From: Exiguobacterium alkaliphilum 12/1
Lineage (GTDB): Bacteria; Bacillota; Bacilli; Exiguobacteriales; Exiguobacteriaceae
Assembly: GCF_000714435.1 (NCBI RefSeq)
Contig: NZ_JJMW01000063.1
Coordinates: 62,001-126,000 of the forward strand
Direction of reading: 5' to 3'
DNA: 64,000 bases
The notes below the pieces were generated by a model. It had not been told where the DNA came from. It did not search any database and saw only the letters and a list, made by a program, of their open reading frames with translations. Positions within the stretch are counted from its first letter, which is position 1. Each line of letters opens with the position of its first letter. Shown here piece by piece: positions 53,135 to 60,944 of the stretch. A program made the translations under genes and the position numbers.

Positions 53135-53207
53135 CTGTGGAGGGAGAGTCGATTCCTTTTGAAAACGGGTAAATAGAAGTATGGCTTTAATCAAAAAGTG
53201 AGTAAAA

Positions 53208-53242
53208 ATGAAAAACGAAGCAAAGTTTTTTTGCCTCGTTTC
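53208..53242 (-). terminator. Terminator of the restriction-nuclease-like gene
   Basis: On the minus strand AACGAGGCAAA and TTTGCTTCGTT pair (one G-T), followed by TTTTTC, just after the stop of the gene at 53249. Confidence 0.65.
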
Positions 53243-53248
53243 ATCGTA

Positions 53249-54355
53249 TTATTCAATTGGATTGACGATGCTATGAACAATTTCTTTTAATCGCTCGGTG
53301 AATTGTTCGATTTCATAAACGTGATTAATTTTGTAACGGACATTTGGTTCGTCGCGGAAAGTGATGTATTTATTCGTTAGTGAATTCAAATGTAAGCGGC
53401 AGACCCATTTCCGATTGCTGTCGTCGATTAAAATATTGAAATAACTCGCGTTATCTCGATAGAAAATACGATCTTTGTCCACGACCGAACCTAATAGTAC
53501 TTTGACAGTGGCGTACCCTTCTATCTCCTCTTGTGTCGTTTCAATGACTGGTTGGGATGGTAAATCAATTTCATTAACGTCAACTTCTGGATTTGACACT
53601 TCTACGTGTTCGTTTGACGTTGTACCAGAGATGTTTTCGGGTTCTCCCGAAATGACGTGTTTAATCCGCTCATTCATATTTTCGTTAATGAATTGATTGA
53701 ACGCTTTGGCAACGATGGGTCTAAACTTATCAACAACTGTCTGCGTCTTCATCCCTTGATAGCATTCCTGAATAAGGAGACGGATTAATTCGTCGCTAGG
53801 GGATTGAGATAACGTCTTAAGTTGGTCTTTGATGGCACTTAAGTATTTTAATTCTTCTGCTGTTGAAAGAATTGTGTTCACATTAAATTCTTGTTTTTTG
53901 AATTTATAAAGTTCCTTAATTTCATTGTCTTTGATGTTTGATAGTGTGATTTCGAAGAAGGGGACGGTATCCATCACGTTTGGAGTTTCGAGGTCTGTAT
54001 AAAACCGATACATGTCTCCATTGGTCAAAATTGCAAATTTCGCTTGGGTCGTACCGTAGTATCGAAATAACTGCGAATCGTGTTTTGTTAAAGGTTCACG
54101 AATTGACTTTGCTTCGATGAGGATTGTCGGTTTTCCTTCCTCCATGATTGCATAATCTACTTTTTCACCTTTTTTGATGCCGACATCGGCTATGTATTCA
54201 GGCGTGAACTCAGCCGGATTGAAGACATCGTATCCTAACGTTTGAAAAAACGGCATAATTAAAGCAGTCTTCGTGGCTTCTTCAGTCGAGATGGAATGTC
54301 TGAGCTGTTGAATTCGTTGAGAGACAGTACGGATGTCAGAAGAAAACTTTTCCAT
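53249..54355 (-). CDS. Solitary type I restriction (HsdR N-terminal)-like nuclease protein
   Basis: A 368-residue protein. The N-terminal half has a PD-(D/E)xK core: helices with TEEATKTALIMPFFQTLGYD, then KVDYAIMEEGKPTILIEAKS (Asp of VDY, EAK triad) near 65-84, as in the HsdR N-terminal nuclease domain. The C-terminal half carries a second, uncharacterised domain (RDNASYFNILIDDSNRKWVC). No helicase follows, and no hsdM or hsdS is nearby. The ATG at 54355 follows GGAGG by 8 nt; an ATG at 54379 precedes it. Possible stand-alone defence or repair nuclease; inference. Confidence 0.75.
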   Translation of the reverse strand: MEKFSSDIRTVSQRIQQLRHSISTEEATKTALIMPFFQTLGYDVFNPAEFTPEYIADVGIKKGEKVDYAIMEEGKPTILIEAKSIREPLTKHDSQLFRYYGTTQAKFAILTNGDMYRFYTDLETPNVMDTVPFFEITLSNIKDNEIKELYKFKKQEFNVNTILSTAEELKYLSAIKDQLKTLSQSPSDELIRLLIQECYQGMKTQTVVDKFRPIVAKAFNQFINENMNERIKHVISGEPENISGTTSNEHVEVSNPEVDVNEIDLPSQPVIETTQEEIEGYATVKVLLGSVVDKDRIFYRDNASYFNILIDDSNRKWVCRLHLNSLTNKYITFRDEPNVRYKINHVYEIEQFTERLKEIVHSIVNPIE

Positions 54356-54509
54356 TATAATAACCTCCATTATTTTCATTATTAATCTAATAATAACCTT
54401 ATTTAAGTCGATAGTAAATTTTTGGCATGATTACTATTGTTGTTGTCATCTTGTATGCTAGCTGAATGGCTTAACATAGTTTGAAACATGGCTAAGGGAG
54501 AGGGTCAAA

Positions 54510-54911
54510 ATGAAAAAATGGGAACGTGATGTCCTCGTCGGTTGGATTGTCGTCTTGCTCATTTTAGTCGCTCACTATGTAATCACCATCTCACTCGGCA
54601 ATAGCTACTTCGCCGAAGCGACGTTGAACCGGATGCTTTGGTTCTCGAGCTTCCCCGCCTTCTTGATCGCATTCGGTGCGGCGTTCTTCTTGAAGACCGG
54701 AACGCTCACGCTCGCCGTTCGCCGAGGCGTCATTTGGACGGCCGAACTGCTCGTCGCCTTCGCCGTCGTCGCCTGGCTCTTCCGCTCGTTCAATGCGTTG
54801 TTTGAGAGCCCGGGTGCGTATTGGTTGTTCGGTGCCGTCTTGCTCGCCCCGCTCGTCTACTTGTTCGAGTTCCGACGGCAACACCATAATCGAAAGGCTC
54901 GGACACATTAA
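54510..54911 (+). CDS. Small membrane protein with four TM segments
   Basis: A 133-residue hydrophobic protein with four TM segments (about 11-29, 46-64, 73-92, 104-121) and a basic C-terminus (EFRRQHHNRKARTH). No family recognised. AAGGGAGAGG lies before the ATG. It stands alone with a small terminator. Confidence 0.7.
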   Translation: MKKWERDVLVGWIVVLLILVAHYVITISLGNSYFAEATLNRMLWFSSFPAFLIAFGAAFFLKTGTLTLAVRRGVIWTAELLVAFAVVAWLFRSFNALFESPGAYWLFGAVLLAPLVYLFEFRRQHHNRKARTH

Positions 54912-54912
54912 G

Positions 54913-54935
54913 CGCCCCCGAAAGGAGGCGTTTTT
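54913..54935 (+). terminator. Terminator of the small membrane protein gene
   Basis: CGCCCCC-GAAA-GGAGGCG hairpin (one mismatch) followed by five T. Confidence 0.7.
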
Positions 54936-54988
54936 AGCATGCGACGGAATGGGAATTGGATAACAGAAGACACGAGGAGGGATGCAAC

Positions 54989-56101
54989 ATGAGTCATTAT
55001 TTTTCAAGTTCCTATGAAGAGTCGCGCGAGAAGTTTCTCGGCTTGCTCGACACGGTGAAACACTATTATCCGAGCGCGCGGTCGATGTCGCACACGATTG
55101 AAGAAGGCACGATCGACGTCATCATCGGGGAACCGCCGGGCTCGCGCGAGCTGGTGCTCCTCATGACGATTGGGGAGCACGGCATCGAAGGGTATGCGGG
55201 AGCGGCCGTGACGCATCAGTTCGTCGAGACACAGCTTCAACACGTCCGGCACGAGTCGACCGGGATCTGTCTCATCCACGCCGTCAATCCGTGGGGGATG
55301 AAGCATTTTCGCCGCGTCAACGAGCATAACGTCGATTTGAACCGGAACTACGTCATTGACCGGGAGTCACTCCCGCGAAACGTCAACAAAGAGTATGAAG
55401 TGATGCGCCACCTGTTCGTCCCGGACGGTGTGATTGACGACTATCACGAGGCACGGGAACACATCTACTCGTTCCTCGGCTCCGGTATCAAGCTCGACGG
55501 GTTCGAGGCGATGAAGGAAGCGAAAGGCATGGGTCAGTATCAGTTCCCGAAAGGTGTCTATTACGGCGGCGAGGCCGATGAACCGTCGGCCATCTTTATA
55601 AAAGAAGTGCAACACGACCTGCTCGAGCGCTACGACCGCGTCGTCCATATGGACTGGCACACCGCACTCGGCCCGACGAACGAAGTGACGATGGTCGTCA
55701 GTGAACGGGACGGCCGTGACGTCGACACGTTGAAACAGACATACGGGCTAGCGAACGTTCAAACGTATGACCCGCAGGACGTGCTCGGGGATTCGACGAA
55801 CCACTTCTATTACGTCCGCGATACCCATTATCCGGACAAACGGCTCGTCTCGGCGTTGTTCGAGTTCGGTACGTTCGGGACGTCGACGAAAGCGACGATT
55901 CGCGAATTTTTGACGATCATTCTGGAGAATCGCCTCTATTTCGAAGGGACAAAAGACCCGACGGCGCGTAACGAGATTCGTAAAGAATTTATGGCCATGT
56001 TTTATCCGGAAGATGCGGCGTGGCGCGAGGCCGTGCTCGCGGAAGGGGCGAAAGCGGTCGAGCACGTCTTGCGGGCCGAAGAGCTGTGGCGCGCGCGTTG
56101 A
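54989..56101 (+). CDS. M14-type metallocarboxypeptidase, DUF2817
   Basis: A 370-residue protein with the M14-like zinc site: H-x2-E in TIGEHGIEGYAGA (near 64), the Arg-bearing NVDLNRNYV near 114, the third ligand in HMDWHTALGP near 218 and a catalytic Glu in ALFEFGTFG near 288. DUF2817 proteins are cytoplasmic relatives of succinylglutamate desuccinylase/carboxypeptidases, substrate unknown. The ATG at 54989 follows GAGGAGGG. The next gene starts 78 bp downstream. Confidence 0.87.
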   Translation: MSHYFSSSYEESREKFLGLLDTVKHYYPSARSMSHTIEEGTIDVIIGEPPGSRELVLLMTIGEHGIEGYAGAAVTHQFVETQLQHVRHESTGICLIHAVNPWGMKHFRRVNEHNVDLNRNYVIDRESLPRNVNKEYEVMRHLFVPDGVIDDYHEAREHIYSFLGSGIKLDGFEAMKEAKGMGQYQFPKGVYYGGEADEPSAIFIKEVQHDLLERYDRVVHMDWHTALGPTNEVTMVVSERDGRDVDTLKQTYGLANVQTYDPQDVLGDSTNHFYYVRDTHYPDKRLVSALFEFGTFGTSTKATIREFLTIILENRLYFEGTKDPTARNEIRKEFMAMFYPEDAAWREAVLAEGAKAVEHVLRAEELWRAR

Positions 56102-56179
56102 CAGGTTTTCACTTCAACAAAACGGGAAAAGTCGCTTGTGGGCAACAACGGCTCAACACGAATCATCGGAGGTCATACA

Positions 56180-56980
56180 ATGGGGAACTATATTACGGCA
56201 CATGACGGGACAAATATTTACGTCGACGACATCGGCACCGGGGAAGCGGTCGTCTTCTTGCACGGCTGGCCGGCGAACAACAACATGTTCGAGTATCAGA
56301 AGAACGCGCTACTCGAGGCGGGTTACCGCTACGTCGGGATTGACTATCGCGGCTACGGCAAATCGGATGCCCCGGCAACGGGCTACGATTACGCGACGAT
56401 GGCATCTGACGTGCACATGGTCGTCAACGGGCTCGGGGTCAAGGACTTCACGCTCGTCGGCTTCTCGATGGGTGGCGCGATCGCCATCCGCTACGCGGTC
56501 GACTACCCGGACGACGGCTTGAAGAAATTAGTGCTCGCCGGAGCCGCCGCGCCGGTGTTCACACAGCGTCCGGACTATCCGTACGGGATGACGAAAGAAG
56601 AAGTCGACGCCTTGATTCAAGACACGTTGCAGGATCGTCCGAAGATGCTCGAAGGGTTCGGAGAGATTTTCTTTGCGAAAGAACACTCGAAACCGATGCA
56701 AAACTGGTTCCATCATCTCTCGCTCGTCGCATCAAGCCAAGGGACGATCGCTTCGGCGAAGGCGTTGCGCGATGAGGACTTACGCGACGATTTGCAACAT
56801 GTCGCGGTCGAGACGCTCATTATTCACGGTGTCCATGACAAGATTTGCCCGTTCGAGTTTGCCGAGGAGATGGAAAAAGGTATCCCGAACGCACGCATCG
56901 AACGGTTCGAAGAGAGCGGGCATGGGACGGTGCTCGATGAGATGGAGAAGTTCAACGAGACGTTGTTGCGATTCATTTGA
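56180..56980 (+). CDS. Alpha/beta hydrolase
   Basis: A 266-residue hydrolase of the chloroperoxidase/esterase type: oxyanion region VVFLHGWPANN near 25, the nucleophile Ser in LVGFSMGGAIA near 94, an Asp in IHGVHDKICP near 214 and the His in ESGHGTVLDE near 246. The triad is complete. Substrate unknown. GGAGG lies 7 nt before the ATG at 56180. Confidence 0.9.
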   Translation: MGNYITAHDGTNIYVDDIGTGEAVVFLHGWPANNNMFEYQKNALLEAGYRYVGIDYRGYGKSDAPATGYDYATMASDVHMVVNGLGVKDFTLVGFSMGGAIAIRYAVDYPDDGLKKLVLAGAAAPVFTQRPDYPYGMTKEEVDALIQDTLQDRPKMLEGFGEIFFAKEHSKPMQNWFHHLSLVASSQGTIASAKALRDEDLRDDLQHVAVETLIIHGVHDKICPFEFAEEMEKGIPNARIERFEESGHGTVLDEMEKFNETLLRFI

Positions 56981-56986
56981 TGGGAC

Positions 56987-57014
56987 AAGGCGCCTGATTT
57001 TGGGCGCTTTTTTT
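56987..57014 (+). terminator. Terminator of the hydrolase gene
   Basis: AAGGCGCC and GGCGCTTT pair as an 8-bp stem (with G-T) followed by a long run of T. Confidence 0.75.
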
Positions 57015-57185
57015 TACGTAACGAGGCGGATAGCACAGTTTTGTTTCGGGTATACATAATGTGGGAGACACGTCGTCGGATTTGGTCATCCGGCAAGCGT
57101 TTTCAATCAAAATGAACAAATCGATGAAAGGATGGTGAAACAATTGTGGGGAGCGACCATTTATTGCGGTCGTCCGCACGATTCA

Positions 57186-57194
57186 TGGTACAAT
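57186..57194 (+). promoter_or_regulatory. Extended -10 promoter of the CBS-domain gene
   Basis: TGG-TACAAT (57186-57194), 37 bp before the start codon. Confidence 0.45.
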
Positions 57195-57230
57195 GATGGG
57201 GTGGATTAACAGATTGAGGAGAGATTTGAG

Positions 57231-57659
57231 ATGAACATCGCTTTCTTTTTATATCCGAAAGAAGACGTCAAATATTTAGACCCGGAGTCGACGGTACGCC
57301 AAGCGCTCGAGAAGATGAAACATCACCGTTTCACCTCGGTGCCGCTCGTGTCCGAGAACGGCTTTTACGCCGGAACGATGACAGAAGGGGATTTACTCTG
57401 GGCACTCGCCGAACAGCTTCGCGGGGAAGAAGACTACGAAAAAGTGCTCCGGACACGTCTGAAAGATATCAAGCAACGCGTCCGCTATAAACCGGTGGCA
57501 ATCACGGCGCAAATCGAGGAGCTCGTCGATGCGATCACCGATCAAAACTTCGTGCCGGTCGTCGATGATGGCAAGTATTTCATCGGTATTATCCGGCGCC
57601 GTGACATCATCGAGTATTACTCGACGAAGTTGCAACAGCTCGAGAATAAAGTGAATTGA
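57231..57659 (+). CDS. CBS-domain pair protein
   Basis: A 142-residue protein made of two CBS motifs (about 12-60 with TVRQALEKMKHHRFTSVPLV, and 78-135 with ELVDAITDQNFVPVVDDG and IIRRRDIIEY). CBS pairs bind adenine nucleotides and regulate partner proteins; no partner domain is fused. GAGGAGAG precedes the ATG. Monocistronic. Confidence 0.9.
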   Translation: MNIAFFLYPKEDVKYLDPESTVRQALEKMKHHRFTSVPLVSENGFYAGTMTEGDLLWALAEQLRGEEDYEKVLRTRLKDIKQRVRYKPVAITAQIEELVDAITDQNFVPVVDDGKYFIGIIRRRDIIEYYSTKLQQLENKVN

Positions 57660-57667
57660 GAGAACGG

Positions 57668-57699
57668 ACCAACCTGCTTGAAAAAGCGGGTTGGTTTTT
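57668..57699 (+). terminator. Terminator of the CBS gene
   Basis: ACCAACCTGCTT pairs with AAGCGGGTTGGT (one G-T) around GAAA, followed by TTTT. Confidence 0.85.
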
Positions 57700-57754
57700 A
57701 GTATGCGTGATACCGAGCAACTGTGTAAGCCTGTAGAATAAGGAAAAGCTTGAT

Positions 57755-58177
57755 TCAACAAAGAAATACATTTGCCGCCCAATCCTGCCACTTGTCTTTC
57801 AAGGCAGAGATAAGTTCCTGGCCCCCAAAGGTAATCGAACCTTCGTGTGAAGCGTAAATCACCCAATTCATGTCTTCATTGAACCAAAAGCGTTCACCAT
57901 AATGACCGTCATAGGATGGGTCTAATGAAGTTGTTTCAATCATCTGGATCGTGCGGTCTTCTTGCATTTCAAAAATACGATCGTTGTTTTGACTCAATAA
58001 GAAGTTTTGAATATCCAATACTTTACTTTCAATATCCTCGATGTAATCAGCGTTGAATGCAATAACATCGCTTCGCTTACAATCATAGAGCGGATACCAA
58101 TAATGTTTTTCAATATCCCATATGGATAATAGCTTTTTTAGAAGATGATCAGCATGTTGGCTTGGTTCAAGGTCCAT
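57755..58177 (-). CDS. Hypothetical protein, immunity-like in size and context
   Basis: A 140-residue acidic, Trp-rich protein (WDIEKHYWYPLYDC, GERFWFNEDMNWVIYASHEG, LKDKWQDWAANVF). No family was recognised with confidence. GGAGGG lies 11 nt before the ATG at 58177, a long but usable spacing; the ATG at 58216 precedes that site. Short, AT-rich and isolated next to a pseudogene, it has the look of an orphan accessory gene. The 350-bp gap upstream (58178-58560) holds an LLM oxidoreductase remnant. Confidence 0.6.
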   Translation of the reverse strand: MDLEPSQHADHLLKKLLSIWDIEKHYWYPLYDCKRSDVIAFNADYIEDIESKVLDIQNFLLSQNNDRIFEMQEDRTIQMIETTSLDPSYDGHYGERFWFNEDMNWVIYASHEGSITFGGQELISALKDKWQDWAANVFLC

Positions 58178-58323
58178 ATAAGTTAAATCCCTCCGTCCAA
58201 ATGGTAAGTTGGACAACCGAAACGATGAAGCTTGCCTTTCAGAAAGCTTGAGTCTCGCTCATCCTCATTCACTAACAATATCAAATTTCTAAATCCCACC
58301 ATAGTCTGAATAGAAGTGTTCTG

Positions 58324-58561
58324 ATCATGGACTGTTGCCGTAAATCTGTCCGACAGCTGAGTCCAAGAAGTTTGAATCTTTTAACAAGACGTCCCGAAGT
58401 CAGAGCGCCGTGAAGCCATAGTCGTCCGCTCGTTTGGTGAGCTAGACTTGACGTTCGAGTGTCGGGGTGCGCATCTTGAAATTTTCTAACGGGATGTGGA
58501 GACCGAGCGTGAGCTCGCCCTCCCGATACAGCCGATTGTAGCTGGTGTGGCTGTTGAACAT
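58324..58561 (-). pseudogene. LLM-class oxidoreductase fragment with nonsense mutations
   Basis: Translating from an ATG at 58561 on the minus strand gives SYNRLYREGELTLGLHIPLE, TPTLERQV-stop-LTKRADDYGFTAL-stop-LRDVLLKD, then VGQIYGN before a third stop. This follows the N-terminus of luciferase-like monooxygenases (REGELTLGL, ERQVELAKRA, ALWLRDVPL, GQIYDPW). The stops TAG and TGA replace the expected Glu and Trp codons in frame. Only about 80 of 300 or more residues remain. Confidence 0.75.
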
Positions 58562-58571
58562 TGTATCCTAT

Positions 58572-59774
58572 TTACTTCGCTTCCAAACGACGTGAGACAG
58601 CGGTCAAGATAGCAGCGAGTATGACCATAAGACCACCAATCCATGGCGTATGGACAAGACCAATCGAGTCCGCAACAATTCCGCCGATGGTCGCACCGAG
58701 CGCGATGCCGATGTTGAAGGCGGCGATGTTGAGCGCCGACGCGACATCGACCGCGGCCGGTACATATTTTTCAGCGAGTTGTACAATATATAGCTGAAGT
58801 CCAGGTACGTTCATGAAGGCGAGCAGTCCCATCAACATGATGGCGATGAGGCCCGCGACTTTGAACGGAATCATGAACGACATGACGATCATGACGGCCG
58901 CGTGGACGATGAACATATAGAACAACGCCTTGGCCGGGTTTTCATTGGCGAATTTACCGCCCGCCCAGTTGCCGATGGCGACGGCGATTCCGTAGACGAG
59001 CAGGACGATACTAATCAAGCTCGGACTGATGTTCGTCACGTCCTGTAAAATCGGTGTCAAATACGTGAAGGCGACGAACGTGCCGCCGTAACCGAGCGCG
59101 GTGATCAAGAAGCCGAGTAGGATACGGCCGTTCGTGAGCAATTTCAACATATCCGAGAACTTCGCCGGCGGTGACTGTTTCAAGTCGTTCGGGATCAAGA
59201 AGAAGCTGGCGATGATTGAGACGACCCCGAGTGCGGCGACGGCGAAGAACGTGGCGCGCCATCCGAACGCCTGCCCGATGAACGTGCCGAGCGGGACGCC
59301 GGTGACGGTCGCGACCGTCAAGCCGGTGAACATGAGGGCGATGGCACTCGCCTTCTTTTGTGGCGGGACGAGTTGGACGGCGATGGTCGCCCCAATCGAG
59401 AAGAAGACCCCGTGAGAAAAGGCGGTGATGAACCGGGCGGCGATCAGCAGTTCAAAACTCGTTGACAGGGCGGAAACCAAGTTTCCGATAATAAAGACGA
59501 CCATGAGTGTCATGAGTAGCGTCTTGCGATTCATCCGGTTCGTGAGCGCGGTTAAAATTGGTGCGCCGAGGGCGACGCCGATCGCGTAACCGGAGATGAT
59601 GAGACCGGCGAGCGTGATGCCGATATTCAAGTCACTGGCGATCGAGGCGAGCAGTCCGACCGGAACGAACTCGGTCGTCCCAATGCCGAAGGCGCTGATG
59701 GCGAGGGCGAGCAAGGCCAGCCCCCCGTTTTTGGGTGCCTGTTCGTCGACAGGCTGTGTGTATGGTTCATTCAT
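58572..59774 (-). CDS. MFS transporter, DHA1/AraJ-type efflux
   Basis: A 400-residue transporter with twelve hydrophobic segments, MFS motifs TEFVPVGLLASIA near 34, LGAPILTALTNRMNRKTLL (motif A, near 69-87) and VTGVPLGTFIGQAFGWRATF (motif C region) near 158. It belongs to the sugar/drug efflux branch (AraJ/YdhP-like). AGGAGG precedes the ATG, and this start overlaps the stop of a 22-codon upstream ORF (ATGA). Divergent from an HxlR regulator. Substrate unknown. Confidence 0.92.
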   Translation of the reverse strand: MNEPYTQPVDEQAPKNGGLALLALAISAFGIGTTEFVPVGLLASIASDLNIGITLAGLIISGYAIGVALGAPILTALTNRMNRKTLLMTLMVVFIIGNLVSALSTSFELLIAARFITAFSHGVFFSIGATIAVQLVPPQKKASAIALMFTGLTVATVTGVPLGTFIGQAFGWRATFFAVAALGVVSIIASFFLIPNDLKQSPPAKFSDMLKLLTNGRILLGFLITALGYGGTFVAFTYLTPILQDVTNISPSLISIVLLVYGIAVAIGNWAGGKFANENPAKALFYMFIVHAAVMIVMSFMIPFKVAGLIAIMLMGLLAFMNVPGLQLYIVQLAEKYVPAAVDVASALNIAAFNIGIALGATIGGIVADSIGLVHTPWIGGLMVILAAILTAVSRRLEAK

Positions 59775-59839
59775 GAGTCATTCCTCCTAAAAAATGGTTG
59801 ATGAGACGAGGGCCCTTCGTCTCGAGGCAGCTCGAGCAT
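59771..59839 (-). CDS. 22-codon leader ORF overlapping the MFS gene start
   Basis: ATG at 59839 follows GAGGAG by 6 nt. The ORF encodes MLELPRDEGPSSHQ and then PFFRRNDS, and its TGA (59773-59771) overlaps the MFS ATG as ATGA. Its last codons span the MFS ribosome site. A perfect 7-bp hairpin GAGACGA/TCGTCTC lies at 59803-59823 inside it. Good start signals and coupling suggest it is translated and controls MFS translation; its product need not have a function of its own. Confidence 0.55.
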   Translation of the reverse strand: MLELPRDEGPSSHQPFFRRNDS

Positions 59840-59915
59840 CTCAATCTCCTCTATTGTCCAGTACGGTCGAAAAAGAACCTTACTGTCTCAAGAAGCAGTT
59901 ACGGATGAGATGGAC

Positions 59916-60005
59916 TTGTATAACTGAGCTACAGTTGCTATCATAAGTCCAGCGAATTCAGTTGGGAAGTACGCACTTTCAAGTACGATAGGCACCGAAA
60001 AGTAC
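59916..60005 (+). promoter_or_regulatory. Promoter and AAGTAC repeats of the HxlR gene
   Basis: TTGTAT (59916-59921) and TATCAT (59939-59944) are 17 bp apart, with TG one base before the latter (extended -10). Downstream are three AAGTAC copies at 59967, 59981 and 60000; the first two form GTAC-N10-GTAC. These fit an HxlR-type autoregulatory site. Confidence 0.5.
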
Positions 60006-60033
60006 CTACCCCGGCCCATAAGGAGGAACCATC

Positions 60034-60360
60034 ATGCCATACAACATCCCGGTCGAGGCGACGCTCGACGTCATCGGCGGCAAATGGAAAGTCGTCATCA
60101 TGTGTCATCTCATCAAAGGCGAACGCCGGACGAGCGAATTGAAAAAGCTCATGCCGAACATCACGCAAAAAATGCTCACGCAACAATTGCGCGAGCTCGA
60201 GGCAGATGGGGTCATCATCCGCACCGTCTATGAACAAGTTCCACCGAAAGTCGTTTACTCGCTTTCGGACTACGGATGGTCGCTCCAACCGATTTTGGAT
60301 GCGATGTGTGCGTGGGGAGAGGGACATATCGAACAGACAGGCGAAGACGTCATCTCCTAA
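60034..60360 (+). CDS. HxlR-family transcriptional regulator
   Basis: A 108-residue winged-helix protein: ATLDVIGGKWKVVIMCHLIKG at the N-terminus, RRTSELKKLMPNITQKMLTQQLRELEADG for DNA binding and VVYSLSDYGWSL. HxlR regulators respond to electrophiles or oxidants through a Cys; here the available cysteines are in IMCHL and AMCAW. Preceded by AAGGAGGAACC. Divergent from the MFS gene and upstream of cupin and aldo/keto reductase genes, all plausible targets. Confidence 0.9.
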   Translation: MPYNIPVEATLDVIGGKWKVVIMCHLIKGERRTSELKKLMPNITQKMLTQQLRELEADGVIIRTVYEQVPPKVVYSLSDYGWSLQPILDAMCAWGEGHIEQTGEDVIS

Positions 60361-60365
60361 TCAAT

Positions 60366-60395
60366 CGGTCGCACAATAGGGTGCGGCCGTTTTTT
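60366..60395 (+). terminator. Terminator after the HxlR gene
   Basis: CGGTCGCAC pairs with GTGCGGCCG (one G-T), followed by six T. Confidence 0.85.
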
Positions 60396-60440
60396 GTTGG
60401 CTCAACTCGGGTACAGTCACAGAGACAAGGAGGGGACAAC

Positions 60441-60944
60441 ATGGAAGTGAAAGCGTATCGATTTGAAGATGACGGTTCAATCCCGAACAACCCGTATTTT
60501 CCGGTGTTGTTATATAAAGAAGCGTTCGCCGAGACCGATGCCATCCAATCGACGTTCGAGAACAACGGTTGGGGCAACAGCTGGGTGAACGGGGTGTTCG
60601 ACTATCACCATTATCACAGCAACACGCATGAAGTGCTCGGCGTGAAGTCAGGACGGGCGACGGTGCAGCTCGGCGGGGCGACGGGGGATCTCGTCTCGCT
60701 CCAGGCGGGAGATGTCTTGATTTTGCCGGCAGGGACCGGTCACCGCCGATTGGAGGCGAGTGAAGACTTCGCCATCGTCGGGGCGTATCCGGACGGACGC
60801 GACTACGACACGTTGACGGGGAACCCGGAAGAACGGCCGGACAACGTGAATCGAATCGAAACGATTGCCAAACCGGAGACCGACCCCGTGTTCGGGACGG
60901 CTGGTCCGTTGCATACCGAATGGAACAAGGAGGAGACGACATGA
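60441..60944 (+). CDS. Cupin protein, YjlB type
   Basis: A 167-residue cupin: VKAYRFEDDGSIPNNPYFPV at the start as in Bacillus YjlB, metal-type His motif HHYHSNTHEVLGV near 56 with AGDVLILPAGTGH near 98. Function unknown; likely a small metal-binding enzyme or sugar-binding protein. AAGGAGGGG precedes the ATG, and the stop overlaps the next gene (ATGA), so cupin and reductase are translated together. Confidence 0.87.
   Translation: MEVKAYRFEDDGSIPNNPYFPVLLYKEAFAETDAIQSTFENNGWGNSWVNGVFDYHHYHSNTHEVLGVKSGRATVQLGGATGDLVSLQAGDVLILPAGTGHRRLEASEDFAIVGAYPDGRDYDTLTGNPEERPDNVNRIETIAKPETDPVFGTAGPLHTEWNKEETT

Noticed and set aside
57137-57210. Possible 21-codon TTG ORF before the CBS gene
   Set aside because: A weak AAGGATGG site precedes it, but it covers the extended -10 promoter and shows no overlap with the CBS gene, so it is probably chance.
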